Origin: Timonella senegalensis JC301
GTDB lineage: Bacteria > Actinomycetota > Actinomycetes > Actinomycetales > Cellulomonadaceae
NCBI RefSeq assembly: GCF_000312125.1
Contig: NZ_HE978643.1
Location: 81,200-145,199, forward strand
Direction of reading: 5' to 3'
DNA length: 64,000 bases
Shown here: positions 15,279 to 24,453 of the stretch, one piece after another
Numbering within the stretch: position 1 is the stretch's first letter
Layout: each line of letters opens with the position of its first letter
The notes under the pieces: model-generated
Told to the model about the DNA's origin: nothing
Database searches by the model: none
Seen by the model: only the letters and a program-made list of their open reading frames with translations
Made by a program: the position numbers and the translations under genes

Positions 15279-17121
15279 CACAAGAACTGAAATCCATGCG
15301 CCACTCCTGGTGGATCCATCCACCAAACAGAACGTGACAGATCTGCTGTTAGATCGGGTCACTCGGTCGCCTGGCCATGTCGCCTTCAAGGTTGCATTAC
15401 GCGATTCGACAGCAGGAGCGCTTGCCGATGTGACAACTGCTGAGTTCCACCGTACGGTCACGTCCGTTGCAAAAGGTTTGATCCGTAAAGGGGTGAGGCC
15501 GGGAGACGCGATTGCGATTCAGGGTCCTACCAGTTACGAATGGGCAGTGGCCGATATGGCTTCGTTCTGGGTTGGTGCTGTGGTCGTTCCGATTTTTGAC
15601 ACCGCATCGCCCGACCAAGTGGACTTTGCACTCAAAGATGCGGGTGTCAAGTGGGGTTTCGCCACCACTGCCAAGCAGCGAGCGGGGATACAAGACTCCT
15701 TGGTGAAGCCAAGTAGCTCGAGTGCTGAGGTGGTGTGGAGTTTGAGCCTCGACGACTCCGGGATGCTCGGGCTGGCAGAATCCGGTTTGGGGATCAGCGA
15801 TGAGACTCTGGAAGAACGCCGCGTCTCCGCCGCTCTCGATGATGTCGCAACTATCGTTTACACCTCCGGCACCGAGGGGCGCCCCAAGGGCGTGGTTATT
15901 ACCCACCGGAACTTGGTGGGCCAGGTGCTGAACATCGCTGCAGGATATAGGGAGGTATTCAGTGTTGACGGAAGCACTCTGATCTTCCTGCCTCTGGCGC
16001 ACGTCCTTGCACGAGGGCTGCAACTGATCTGTCTTTCGGAGGGGATGGCGATCAGTTACGAATCAGATCCTTCCAAGGCTGTGGCGGCGCTTACCCAGAT
16101 TCGACCGTCGTTCTTGGTGGTGGTGCCGCGCGTGCTTCAGAAGGTTCGTGAACGAGTCGCAGCAACTGCTGCACAGAAGCGGATCGGATGGCTCTGGAAG
16201 AACGCTGAAACTACCGCAGTTTCCTTTGGGCTTCATCTAGAAAGTGTTCAGGATGCACCGCACACCAAACCTCCTTTGCAGCTCAGGGCTGCGCACACGT
16301 TCTTTGACTTACTCTTCTACCGGAAGGTTCGCAAACTCTTTGGTAACAAACTTGAGTATGTGCTGAGTGGTGCCGCGCCACTGGAAAAGGAGCTCGGCTT
16401 GCTCTTTCGAGGAATGGGCATTGATGTTTACGAAGGCTACGGTCTCACCGAGACCACTGCTCCTGTGACAGGAAACCGCGTAGGAAACAACTTCTCGGGT
16501 ACCGTAGGTCCACCGCAGCCCGGGCACAGTATCCGTATTTCTAACGAGGGCGAGGTGCTAGCGCGCGGGATAGGTGTTACGCCGGGGTACTGGAATGCTC
16601 CCAGCACCGATAACTCGTTTGTTGATGGATACTTCAAAACCGGGGATCTCGGGAGGCTGGACTCGCAAGGCAGACTGACGATTACCGGCCGGATCAAAGA
16701 GGCCATCGTTACGGCTGGCGGGAAAACGATCTCTCCACAGGCATGGGAACAGCAGGTGGAGTCAGATCCATTAATTGCCCACGCGATCATGGTGGGAGAA
16801 GCAAAACCGTTCCCAGGTGCCTTTGTTTTCCTGGAATCGAGTGAGTTGTCTCGAGTTGGTCTGGAACTTGAGGCCTCAGAACAAGGATTTACTCCGGTTG
16901 AGGACCCTAAAATCTTGGCCCGAGTCATTCGCGCACTCCAAACTGCCAACCAGCAGGTTTCCAAGCCCGAGCAAGTGAAGCGCTTCGCCGTTTTCGTGAC
17001 ACGTTTCCAGCCAGGCAGCGAGTTCATGACTCCCACTATGAAGCTCCGACGGTCAAATGTCCTCGGCAAGATGACAAGGCAGTTTGAAGAACTCTACGTG
17101 AGTGGGCGGGCGCTACAGTGA
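15271..17121 (+). CDS. Long-chain fatty-acid-CoA ligase (AMP-forming)
   Basis: A 616-residue adenylate-forming enzyme that activates a fatty acid to acyl-CoA with ATP. The P-loop-like motif is IVYTSGTEGRPKGVV near residue 200, motif A5 is GYGLTETTAPV, and the C-terminal hinge GRIKEAIVTAGGKTISP carries the catalytic lysine region. It matches the long-chain branch (FadD/FAA type). The ATG at 15271 follows TGGGGGAA and overlaps the marR stop. It is coupled to the DUF2177 and DUF1295 genes, which suggests that the acyl chain feeds a lipid-modifying pathway. Confidence 0.92.
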   Translation: MTDTRTEIHAPLLVDPSTKQNVTDLLLDRVTRSPGHVAFKVALRDSTAGALADVTTAEFHRTVTSVAKGLIRKGVRPGDAIAIQGPTSYEWAVADMASFWVGAVVVPIFDTASPDQVDFALKDAGVKWGFATTAKQRAGIQDSLVKPSSSSAEVVWSLSLDDSGMLGLAESGLGISDETLEERRVSAALDDVATIVYTSGTEGRPKGVVITHRNLVGQVLNIAAGYREVFSVDGSTLIFLPLAHVLARGLQLICLSEGMAISYESDPSKAVAALTQIRPSFLVVVPRVLQKVRERVAATAAQKRIGWLWKNAETTAVSFGLHLESVQDAPHTKPPLQLRAAHTFFDLLFYRKVRKLFGNKLEYVLSGAAPLEKELGLLFRGMGIDVYEGYGLTETTAPVTGNRVGNNFSGTVGPPQPGHSIRISNEGEVLARGIGVTPGYWNAPSTDNSFVDGYFKTGDLGRLDSQGRLTITGRIKEAIVTAGGKTISPQAWEQQVESDPLIAHAIMVGEAKPFPGAFVFLESSELSRVGLELEASEQGFTPVEDPKILARVIRALQTANQQVSKPEQVKRFAVFVTRFQPGSEFMTPTMKLRRSNVLGKMTRQFEELYVSGRALQ

Positions 17122-17567
17122 GCGGCGTTCGTCGTTGGATCTTGAACTGGCTGCTGGTTCTCATTGTGTTTGCGCTCGTAGATGCTGGCTGGATCATGGG
17201 CGTTGTCATGCCGATCTACCGCAGAGAACTTGGTGATGTGATGGCAGCGTCCGTGGATTCAGGTTCAGCTTTGGCCTTCTACCTCTTGTTCTGTGCGGGG
17301 CTTACCTACTTCGGGTTGGCGCCACAGAAACAGGGAGTTCCCGTGAAACAGCGCATTATCAACTCTGCGCTCTACGGGTTATTTACGTACGCGACCTGGG
17401 CCCTCACGCTGAAGGTCGTACTCGGCAAGGTGTCGTGGGCTCTAGTTTTGGGCGACATTCTGTGGGGTATCGCTCTTTGTGGAGTTGTAAGTGGAATAAC
17501 AATGCTCATCAGTTACCAACTGGGAAAACTCTCCCAAAGGAAGGCACTCAACCATGAAAAAGACTGA
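17118..17567 (+). CDS. DUF2177-family membrane protein
   Basis: A 149-residue protein with four predicted membrane helices (about residues 8-30, 48-66, 85-105 and 112-134). The DAGWIMGVVMPIYRRELG segment after helix 1 is typical of the DUF2177 family. The GTG start overlaps the ligase stop by four bases. DUF2177 genes often travel with DUF1295 and fatty-acid-modifying genes in proteobacterial stress regulons, and the same partnership appears here. Biochemical function is unknown. Confidence 0.85.
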   Translation: MSGVRRWILNWLLVLIVFALVDAGWIMGVVMPIYRRELGDVMAASVDSGSALAFYLLFCAGLTYFGLAPQKQGVPVKQRIINSALYGLFTYATWALTLKVVLGKVSWALVLGDILWGIALCGVVSGITMLISYQLGKLSQRKALNHEKD

Positions 17568-18432
17568 AGCACGACGACTAGCTATCACCCTGGGTGTGCT
17601 GATTCCTGCTGCGTTGTTTGCTTGGGCGGGAAGCAGCGACACCGTGGAATGGAGTGGGGTACCTCTCTATGCCGTGGTTGTGGCAGCCGCGTTCATTGTG
17701 CAGTGGCTCGTATACATTCCTTCGCAGATCTTCCACACGGAGCGGTTCTTTGACCTGACTGGAAGCCTGACCTACTCGCTGATCACGCTTGGTGTGTTGG
17801 CCGCGAACGAGGACCGGGGTGTACGAGCAACTGTGCTCGGTGTCCTTGTCATAGTCTGGGCTGTCCGGTTGGGCTCCTTCCTGTTCATCCGCATCAGCAA
17901 AGACAAGTCCGACAGCAGGTTCGATGAGATCAAGAAATCGCCTATGCGTTTCTTCAACGTGTGGACGATTCAGGGCTTGTGGATTACCGTCACTGCTTCA
18001 GCAGCGTGGATTGCCATAAGTTCGAACAACCAGTCCAAGCCCGATGTGCTCTTCTATGTCGGAATCTGCATCTGGGTCGTAGGGTTCGCATTTGAGGTCA
18101 TTGCTGATGCGCAGAAGCGTCGCTTCAGAGCCCGCACGGACAAGACGGAACCGTTCATAACCTCAGGATTGTGGGCATGGTCGCAGCACCCGAATTACTT
18201 TGGAGAAGTTGCGATGTGGACGGGCATCGCCCTGGTTGCTCTGGGAAACCTCAGTGGCTGGCAGCTCATCGGCCTTATGTCTCCAGTTTTTGTGTACGTG
18301 CTGCTCACCAAAGTTAGTGGTATCCCCACGCTTGAGGCGAAGGCGGAAACTAAGTGGGGGGATGACCCCGCCTATCAAGCGTACAAAGCGCGCACATCGA
18401 TCTTGTTCCCGATGCCACCACGCCGGAAGTAA
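17554..18432 (+). CDS. DUF1295 / steroid 5-alpha-reductase-like membrane protein
   Basis: A 292-residue multi-pass membrane protein, last in the operon, overlapping the DUF2177 gene by 14 bases. Six or seven hydrophobic helices are visible. The C-terminal half holds the diagnostic GLWAWSQHPNYFGEV and the NADPH-site region (ADAQKRRFRARTD) of the reductase/isoprenylcysteine methyltransferase fold. It probably reduces or otherwise modifies an unsaturated lipid. The operon partner, a long-chain acyl-CoA ligase, supports a lipid substrate. Confidence 0.88.
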   Translation: MKKTEARRLAITLGVLIPAALFAWAGSSDTVEWSGVPLYAVVVAAAFIVQWLVYIPSQIFHTERFFDLTGSLTYSLITLGVLAANEDRGVRATVLGVLVIVWAVRLGSFLFIRISKDKSDSRFDEIKKSPMRFFNVWTIQGLWITVTASAAWIAISSNNQSKPDVLFYVGICIWVVGFAFEVIADAQKRRFRARTDKTEPFITSGLWAWSQHPNYFGEVAMWTGIALVALGNLSGWQLIGLMSPVFVYVLLTKVSGIPTLEAKAETKWGDDPAYQAYKARTSILFPMPPRRK

Positions 18433-18488
18433 TGCGCGCAGAGGAAGGACTCCTAAAAAGCCATTGATGTGCCTGTGGGTCGAAAACT

Positions 18489-18529
18489 CCGGCGAGCTCC
18501 TAGTTACAGATCATTGAGGAGCTCGTCGG
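18489..18529. terminator. Hairpin between convergent DUF1295 and lipocalin genes
   Basis: CCGGCGAGCTCCT at 18489-18501 pairs with AGGAGCTCGTCGG at 18517-18529 with one mismatch. The right arm lies inside the last codons of the lipocalin gene. No long T run is present, so termination is plausible but unproved. Confidence 0.4.
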
Positions 18530-19022
18530 AGACCACTTGGCCATCTTGGGCAGGGGTTATCCACGCCGACAGATCAAAACCCTGCGCGCGCGCCTCAGTA
18601 AGATACTCGGCCTTGATGGCCTCAGGAAGGTCCCAGTCTCGAGCCAGAAGCCACAGGTTCTTGCGGTCAGGCGTGCCCACAGGCGAAACCGTGTACTCCG
18701 GATCAATCTTTAGCACCCAGTAGTCACCCTCAGTAAATGGAAGCCACCGTAGGAGCTTGGGCAGGAACGACACTGTGAGTTGTCCCGGTTCTCCGTCCAC
18801 GGGTAGTGCGCGGCCAAGTGACTGAGTGGGTTCGCCGTTTTCATCAAAGCACCGGTTGTCTACCGTTACGCTGCCGTCCTCGGCCAGCGCATAGTTGGCC
18901 GTAATACATGACGCGTTATGGTCCTCCCATTTGAGGGGTAAGCGGCCAATCTCAAACCACTGACCAACGTACTTTGTAAGGTCGAGCTCAGAAACAGACT
19001 GTACGCCGGCGGTTTCACTCAT
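18504..19022 (-). CDS. Lipocalin-family protein (Blc-like)
   Basis: A 172-residue lipocalin. The first structural motif G-x-W is present as KYVGQWFEIGRLPLKWE, and NLWLLARDWDLPE matches the third conserved region of bacterial Blc-type lipocalins, which bind lipids or fatty acids. No signal peptide or lipobox is seen, so unlike Blc it should be cytoplasmic. The ATG at 19022 follows TTAGGAG. Upstream in-frame sequence is not conserved. It faces the lipid operon tail to tail. Confidence 0.85.
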   Translation of the reverse strand: MSETAGVQSVSELDLTKYVGQWFEIGRLPLKWEDHNASCITANYALAEDGSVTVDNRCFDENGEPTQSLGRALPVDGEPGQLTVSFLPKLLRWLPFTEGDYWVLKIDPEYTVSPVGTPDRKNLWLLARDWDLPEAIKAEYLTEARAQGFDLSAWITPAQDGQVVSDELLNDL

Positions 19023-19134
19023 CCGTACTCCTAACGATAGGGCGGGGAATGGTCCAACCACTCCACGTTGGGTGGACGGCAGCACCTGCGAATCATGAAA
19101 ACGATGTGCCGGATTCTGTGCCGTCAGCAAAACC

Positions 19135-20182
19135 TTAGGGCAATCTTGCTGGTCCCGCAGAAGTTACGGAAGCATCGAGCCTCCTCCGAAGTAGCTCGGC
19201 GCGGGCGCGCTCCAGTCCTCCGTGCTTCAGCGCCGCAAGCGCGGTAGTTCCTGCCCATACTTCGCGGCCGAAACGCCACACCCGAACTGTCAGGTCCCCA
19301 ACTAAGTGTTCCAGATCGCCGGCAACATTGCGGTGCTCGCTGGGCAGTGGAACGGGGAGCACGAACGCCTGGTCCAGAGGGGCCGAGGCTTCAACCTCGA
19401 CTCGCCACCCATATCCGCGCCCTGACAACCGCCACCACTCATCGCCCGAGGTAGTCCGCACGGGGCTGACCACGGGATTGCCCAAACGGAAGACCCGCCC
19501 ATCGGGCAACCGCACAACAAGCCCGGTCACCTCGACCTTCATTGGGCCCGCAGTCACGAGTCCGCCGGCAAACGCGACACATGCACCAGTGTCAGCGAAC
19601 CCTTGGGCTTGCCCCCACCACCAAGCCTCTGGAAAGCCCTCACGCCCCCAGTTCTTCTCCCCGTACACCTCCGCGCCAGCGAACTGCATCACCGTGTCTC
19701 CTACAACTGCAGTCCCGCTCGCTTTGCCTCCAAGGAGCCACGGATGCCAGTACTGGTTGAGGCCTGGAATCATGTGGAAAACGCTCGAACCTCCAAGCGA
19801 GCGCCGGGGCCATGGAACCAGCTCATCGAAGGTGAGATCGAGACGTACGTCCGGACCGAGGTCCACGCGCAAGCTCCGCTCATCGCCTTCGAATACCCGG
19901 TCTTCAGTCCCCGCCACATACACCTAGCCGCTTGGGGTCTGTCCACGCCCCATCGAAGGCCTCGGTGCGTAGAAAACCGTTGGGCCATGAAGCCAGACCG
20001 ACCGTTGCCCACTGACCCTGTGGCCCTCGATTAGCACCGCACAAGGCAATGAGCACGCGCCCAGTGTCGGGGTCGGTGATCCGCCAAAAGTAGCCCTCCA
20101 TGGCAACTCCACTGTGCGCCCGCACAGGGAATCCAAACAGTGGGTCGGCGCCAGTGCCGCGGTAACGCTTGAGCAGTCCCAT
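19135..20182 (-). pseudogene. Tocopherol-cyclase-family protein, frameshifted
   Basis: Two overlapping frames form one recognisable protein. The first 87 residues or so, from ATG 20182 (GYFWRITDPDTGRVLIA, NGFLRTEAFDGAW), are the N-terminal part. That frame ends at 19904, and the frame entered near 19923 continues as VYVAGTEDRVFEG and carries GLNQYWHPWLLGGKASG and FPEAWWWGQAQGF, typical of the family. Skipping one base near 19923 joins them. It may be a true frameshift or an assembly error. If translated separately, the second part could start at GTG 19923. Members resemble plant tocopherol cyclase, but the bacterial function is unknown. Confidence 0.7.
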
Positions 20183-20227
20183 GCCTCAGTACAACACGCC
20201 ATCTGAGATGCCGCTCCACAGGATTCA

Positions 20228-20280
20228 CGACGATCTTGGCTGGCACCGCAGCCCATGTGCGGTCCCAGCCAAGATCGTCG
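20228..20280. repeat. CGACGAT palindrome family, copy upstream of GH5
   Basis: Arms of 23 bases (20228-20250 and 20258-20280) match with one mismatch around a 7-base loop, ending CGACGAT/ATCGTCG. The right flank continues AAAATCAGGC. Read on the minus strand, 28 bases here are identical to the left arm and flank of the copy at 23372. The remaining gap up to 20502 also holds GCGCC-AAA-GGCGC and CCACA/TGTGG at 20439-20462 near the start of the GH5 gene. Confidence 0.8.
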
Positions 20281-20502
20281 AAAATCAGGCGCCAAAGGCG
20301 CGAGGACTTAGTGATAAGCGCGGAAGGAATGGGCCACGAGACTGCGTCGCGGACTCGCGCAAACGAGATTTCGTTCTGGACAGGGTTTCGAATGGGGTGT
20401 GTGCCAGGAAACTGTGATGACTGGGCTCATGCTTAAAGCCACACTTCACCAGTACACTGTGGGAACGCAATCTTGCTGCAACGGAGCACAGGAGGGGGCG
20501 CA

Positions 20503-21945
20503 ATGCGGGTTACCAATGATGGAACCACACTGAGGGACGAGTACGGCCGGCAACGTGTTTTTCACGGGATAAACCTAGTGGCAAAGGGGAACCATGAACC
20601 CCACGGCACATTCGTGGATAGAGGGTTCAAAGGCGAGTGGACTGAGCAGGACATCAAGGAACTTGCCGCCCGCGGTTTTACGCTGATCCGGCTTGGAGTC
20701 ATGTGGGCGGCAGTAGAGCCTGCGCCAGGGCAGTACGACAGCGCGTATCTCCACTGGGTTGCAGAGCAGTTGGACCTGATCCACTCGGCGGGGATGAGCG
20801 TGCTCCTTGATGCCCACCAGGATTTGTACTCGCAGAGCTTTGGTGACGGAGCACCGGAATGGGCCACCCAGTCCACCCATTCGTTCGAGGAAACCGAACT
20901 GTGGAGTGACGCCTATCTGACGAGCCCTGCACTCCATGAGGCGCTAGACGCGTTCTGGGCCAACGCCCCCGGACCCGGCGGAGTGGGATTGCAGGACAGG
21001 TTCGCTGGGATGTGGGCGCACGTGGCCACAACGTTGGGCAGCCACCCGGCTGTGATTGGATATGACATTCTCAATGAGCCCTCGCCGGGCTCGCAGGCGC
21101 CGGAGATCTTTGGCACGCTCATCGCTACATTTGCCGCGGTGACGGACCAAGCCCCAGAGCAGGTCTTTGCAGACTTTGAGGATCCGGAAGCCAAGTTTGC
21201 CCAGCTAGCGAGGCTAGAGGATGCGGCGCTCTACCGCCAACTTGGGGACGCCGTTGCACCACTCGTCCAAGCGTTCGAGGTCGACTCAGTGGCGCCGCTC
21301 ATGGAGAGAGTGGCGGAGGCGATCCGTGCCGTGGACACAAACGGACTTCTGGCCCGCGAGCACTCCTACTTTGCCAACATGGGCGTGCCATCTGGGCAGC
21401 CTGCGCTCGCGGACAACGCGTGGGTCTACTCTCCGCACGGCTATGACCTGACGGTGGATACACCGGCCATCGCGCTGTCCTCGAACACTCGTGCTGGCGT
21501 GATCTTCTCTCGGCACAAGGAAACTCAAGAGCGCCTGAACGTGCCCGTGATCGTGGGGGAGTGGGGCGCGCTCAGTACGGGTGAGGGCGTGCGTGCGCAC
21601 GGACAATTCCTCATGGACCTGTTTGATTCGTATGGCTGGTCGTGGACCTACTGGGCGTGGGAACCAGAGTTTTCCGGCTCGGAAGCCTGCGAAACTCTCA
21701 CTAGGCCTCGACCCATCGCCTTTGCTGGAACCGCCCGCGTGTGGCGAGTCGAGGATGGGCACCTCCACGCTGAATGGGACGGCCAGGTAGGAGACCAGCC
21801 GTCAGTCTTCTTCGTCCCAGAATCAGCCTCCGAATACCACGTGGAAGTACTGTGCGATGGGGCCGAGATCGCGGCCCAGATGGACGGCCCGTGGATCAGG
21901 GTCCCCGCCGCACAGGGCCACTTTGTGTTGAACGCAAGGCAATAG
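20503..21945 (+). CDS. GH5 glycoside hydrolase, endoglycoceramidase-like
   Basis: A 480-residue TIM-barrel glycosidase. The acid/base glutamate is in DILNEPSPG (about residue 194) and the nucleophile glutamate in VIVGEWGAL (about residue 351). HGINLVAKG, DAHQDLYSQ and GDGAPEWAT place it near endoglycoceramidases and related GH5 members. A C-terminal beta-sandwich (about 400-480) follows. No signal peptide is present, so it should act inside the cell on an imported glycoside or glycolipid. The ATG at 20503 follows GGAGGGGG. The GPH symporter gene begins 9 bases downstream, a likely substrate importer. Confidence 0.88.
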   Translation: MRVTNDGTTLRDEYGRQRVFHGINLVAKGNHEPHGTFVDRGFKGEWTEQDIKELAARGFTLIRLGVMWAAVEPAPGQYDSAYLHWVAEQLDLIHSAGMSVLLDAHQDLYSQSFGDGAPEWATQSTHSFEETELWSDAYLTSPALHEALDAFWANAPGPGGVGLQDRFAGMWAHVATTLGSHPAVIGYDILNEPSPGSQAPEIFGTLIATFAAVTDQAPEQVFADFEDPEAKFAQLARLEDAALYRQLGDAVAPLVQAFEVDSVAPLMERVAEAIRAVDTNGLLAREHSYFANMGVPSGQPALADNAWVYSPHGYDLTVDTPAIALSSNTRAGVIFSRHKETQERLNVPVIVGEWGALSTGEGVRAHGQFLMDLFDSYGWSWTYWAWEPEFSGSEACETLTRPRPIAFAGTARVWRVEDGHLHAEWDGQVGDQPSVFFVPESASEYHVEVLCDGAEIAAQMDGPWIRVPAAQGHFVLNARQ

Positions 21946-21954
21946 GCCGCCGCG

Positions 21955-23367
21955 ATGGCGATGTCGTTCAAGCAGAGGTTTCTGCTCGCTACTCCGCTCC
22001 CTGCCACGTGGATGTCGAACGTCATCATCCACAACGTCTACGTCAAGTTCTATACGGACGTGATCGGGCTTGATCCCAAGTATGTGGGTTGGGTGTACCT
22101 GGCCTTCAATATCTGGAACATCCTCAACGACCCGGTGTTCGGGGTCATACTGGACAAGATGAAGTACCGGCCGGGGCGTGGCAAGTTCCTGCTGGTCATG
22201 CGGGTAACAATCCCGTTCATGCTGGTCGGAATCGTTGCCATGGCGTGGAGCAGTCCGTCATGGCCGCAAGCCATTATCCTCACGGTGTTCCTGCTGGAGC
22301 TCTTTCTCTTTGACGTGGCCTCCACGTTCTACATGATCTCGGCGGTCAGCTACGGATACTTGGCGGCGCCCACTCGGGAGGACCGCATCGACGTTGAGGT
22401 TGTGAAGTCCTGGGTAGGAAACATCACCTCGGCGGTGGCCACAATCGTTGCGACACAACTGCTGGTAGGCGACGCGATCACCGAGCGCACCACCATGGCA
22501 ACAATGCTCATGGGGGTAGTCCTGGTCAATGCCGCCCTGTATCTGATCCCGGCGTTGCTCCTCAAGGATCCGCCGGAACTCTACGAGAATGGCGATGCCG
22601 GCAACGAGGCCGTCACCTGGGCTCAGCTCAAGGTGGATGCTAAGTCGATCGTGTCCATGCGCGCGTTCTGGGCGTGGTTTGGCTATGGCATTACGGCATT
22701 GGCGCCTATGGGCATGTACTTCACGGCGTTCCTGTTCCTCATGGACCACGTGATCCGGAGCAGCGGCACTGAGGCAACCATCACCGATGTAGGTTCGATG
22801 GTTGTCGTCCTACTCCTTTTGCCGTTCGCGGCTCGAATGATCAAGCGGGTGGGGAGCCGCACCGCGATCTATATCGGATTCGTCCCGTACTTGGGAGGGC
22901 TCGGGGCACTGTTCTTTGTCACGCAGTGGTGGCAGGTCCTGATCAGCTACATCTTCATCATGGGCGGCCGCTACATCATGACAACTGCGGGCGTCGCGCT
23001 CGAAGGTGCGCTTATTGACGACAACGAGCGCCTCACCGGCACCCGCAAGACCGGTTCGTTCGCTGCGCTTCGCGCGCTCATGTCCGCGCCGATCACCGGA
23101 ACACAGACCACGATCTTCATGTGGATTATCGCCGCGTACGGCTACAACCAGGACGCCGACGTGCAGTCCGAGACCGCCCAGTGGGGAATCCGCATCGCGG
23201 CTGCGGGCGTCCCCATTCTGTTTGGCCTGCTCGGTATCGTCGCGCTCTTCTTCTTGCCCTACTCCAAAAAGGTCGAGGCGGACCTTTCCGAGTTCTCCCG
23301 CGTCAGGCGCGGGGACAGTACCGCTTTTATCCCTCAGAAGCCGTTGGCTTCTGAGGAAATTGCCTGA
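21955..23367 (+). CDS. MFS glycoside symporter, GPH/MelB family
   Basis: A 470-residue membrane transporter with about 12 helices. Family features are the DPVFGVILDKMKYRPGRGK loop between helices 2 and 3, with its conserved D and R residues, and TREDRIDVEVVKSWVGN in the central region. GPH members import glycosides with sodium or protons. The gene starts 9 bases after the intracellular GH5 glycosidase, so both probably form an uptake-and-cleavage operon. The stop codon TGA runs directly into the palindrome end motif. Confidence 0.9.
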   Translation: MAMSFKQRFLLATPLPATWMSNVIIHNVYVKFYTDVIGLDPKYVGWVYLAFNIWNILNDPVFGVILDKMKYRPGRGKFLLVMRVTIPFMLVGIVAMAWSSPSWPQAIILTVFLLELFLFDVASTFYMISAVSYGYLAAPTREDRIDVEVVKSWVGNITSAVATIVATQLLVGDAITERTTMATMLMGVVLVNAALYLIPALLLKDPPELYENGDAGNEAVTWAQLKVDAKSIVSMRAFWAWFGYGITALAPMGMYFTAFLFLMDHVIRSSGTEATITDVGSMVVVLLLLPFAARMIKRVGSRTAIYIGFVPYLGGLGALFFVTQWWQVLISYIFIMGGRYIMTTAGVALEGALIDDNERLTGTRKTGSFAALRALMSAPITGTQTTIFMWIIAAYGYNQDADVQSETAQWGIRIAAAGVPILFGLLGIVALFFLPYSKKVEADLSEFSRVRRGDSTAFIPQKPLASEEIA

Positions 23368-23371
23368 TTTT

Positions 23372-23424
23372 CGACGATCTTGGCTGGGAGTCGCTGCGTC
23401 CTCGCCTCCCAGCCAAGATCGTCG
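23372..23424. repeat. CGACGAT palindrome family, copy after the GPH symporter
   Basis: Perfect 19-base arms at 23372-23390 and 23406-23424 (CGACGATCTTGGCTGGGAG and its complement) with a 15-base loop. It lies between convergent genes and could stop transcription from both sides. It shares a 28-base identical stretch, inverted, with the copy at 20228, so the GH5-symporter operon is bracketed by two copies. Confidence 0.85.
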
Positions 23425-23482
23425 GGAATTTCCTGCGTGAATAGGCGCCGCGCTACAACACGAGGGTTGCCCATCGGGGACA

Positions 23483-24430
23483 TCAGCTCTCGAGGAACTG
23501 ACCGAGCGATCGGGCGGATTCCACTCCTTGCCTGAACCCTGCTTGGGCTGTTGCAGCCCGTGCCGCAGGGTTCATGTTGTTTCCGCCCATGGCCTCAAGG
23601 ACTGCGGGACTTGGGGTGAGCAGGAGGACGGAACTGCCGCCGGCCTCGAGGTCCTCAATGCAGGAGAACAGCTCGGTGCCCCAGGCGGGCTCGCGGCGGA
23701 GTCCCTCGAACATCGTTGCGTGGCCCTCGCTACCGGGGTGGCGCGCGAGCGGCGCCAGCACGACAACGTGGCGGTACCCGGATGCAAGGTGGACGTTTTC
23801 GGCAGAATGCGCGCCTCCGTCGATGAACCGCTCGCCGTTGATCTCACGGGAGGCCACACCACCAGGGAGTGAGCAGTTTGCCGTCACGGCGTCCACAAGG
23901 TCCACGTCGGAACTGCGATCGAACGCCACTAACTCGCCGGTGTGGGCGTTGACGGCAGTGATGAGATGCCGCTGCTCGGGCCATGACCTAGCGGGAAACC
24001 TCGACTCGACAGTTGCGCGCCACGCGTCTGCGCTGTCAGCAAGCACGGGATCGCACTCGAGCGCGAAGGTGCCCATTCCGGCCCTGATGTCCTGCGCCGA
24101 GTGGGCGTTGGCGGAGATTTGGCGCATCCGATCAAACACAGTGCTGACGGGTATGGCAGGGGCGCTGCGTTGCTGCGAGCGACCTGTGCTTGTCGGGGCG
24201 GGGGCTACCGCCTGTTCGTACAGATCCGAAAGCGAAACATTTCCGCTGACCTGCGTCGCAGTGGTCGCGCCCGCCGAGGTCCCGATGATCACGCCAGCAT
24301 CATTGGCCACGCGGATCCCTGCATGGTCGAATCCCGCGAGAACTCCGATCTCCCACCCGTTTCCTGTGGCGCCGCCACCACCCAGTACCAAGGCAAGGTT
24401 GTTATCCAACCTTGAAGCGTGCGCTTCCAT
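23483..24430 (-). CDS. Patatin-like phospholipase
   Basis: A 315-residue lipid acyl hydrolase of the patatin/RssA type. The oxyanion loop LVLGGGGATGNGWEIG (about residue 16), the nucleophile elbow GTSAGA (about residue 50) and the DGGAHS motif with the catalytic aspartate (about residue 208) are all present. No signal peptide is seen, so a cytoplasmic or membrane-associated esterase or phospholipase is likely. The VOC gene downstream shares none of its codons, and the start (ATG 24430) lacks a strong binding site. Confidence 0.9.
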   Translation of the reverse strand: MEAHASRLDNNLALVLGGGGATGNGWEIGVLAGFDHAGIRVANDAGVIIGTSAGATTATQVSGNVSLSDLYEQAVAPAPTSTGRSQQRSAPAIPVSTVFDRMRQISANAHSAQDIRAGMGTFALECDPVLADSADAWRATVESRFPARSWPEQRHLITAVNAHTGELVAFDRSSDVDLVDAVTANCSLPGGVASREINGERFIDGGAHSAENVHLASGYRHVVVLAPLARHPGSEGHATMFEGLRREPAWGTELFSCIEDLEAGGSSVLLLTPSPAVLEAMGGNNMNPAARAATAQAGFRQGVESARSLGQFLES

Positions 24431-24453
24431 CGCGGGCAGCGCAACCCATTTAC

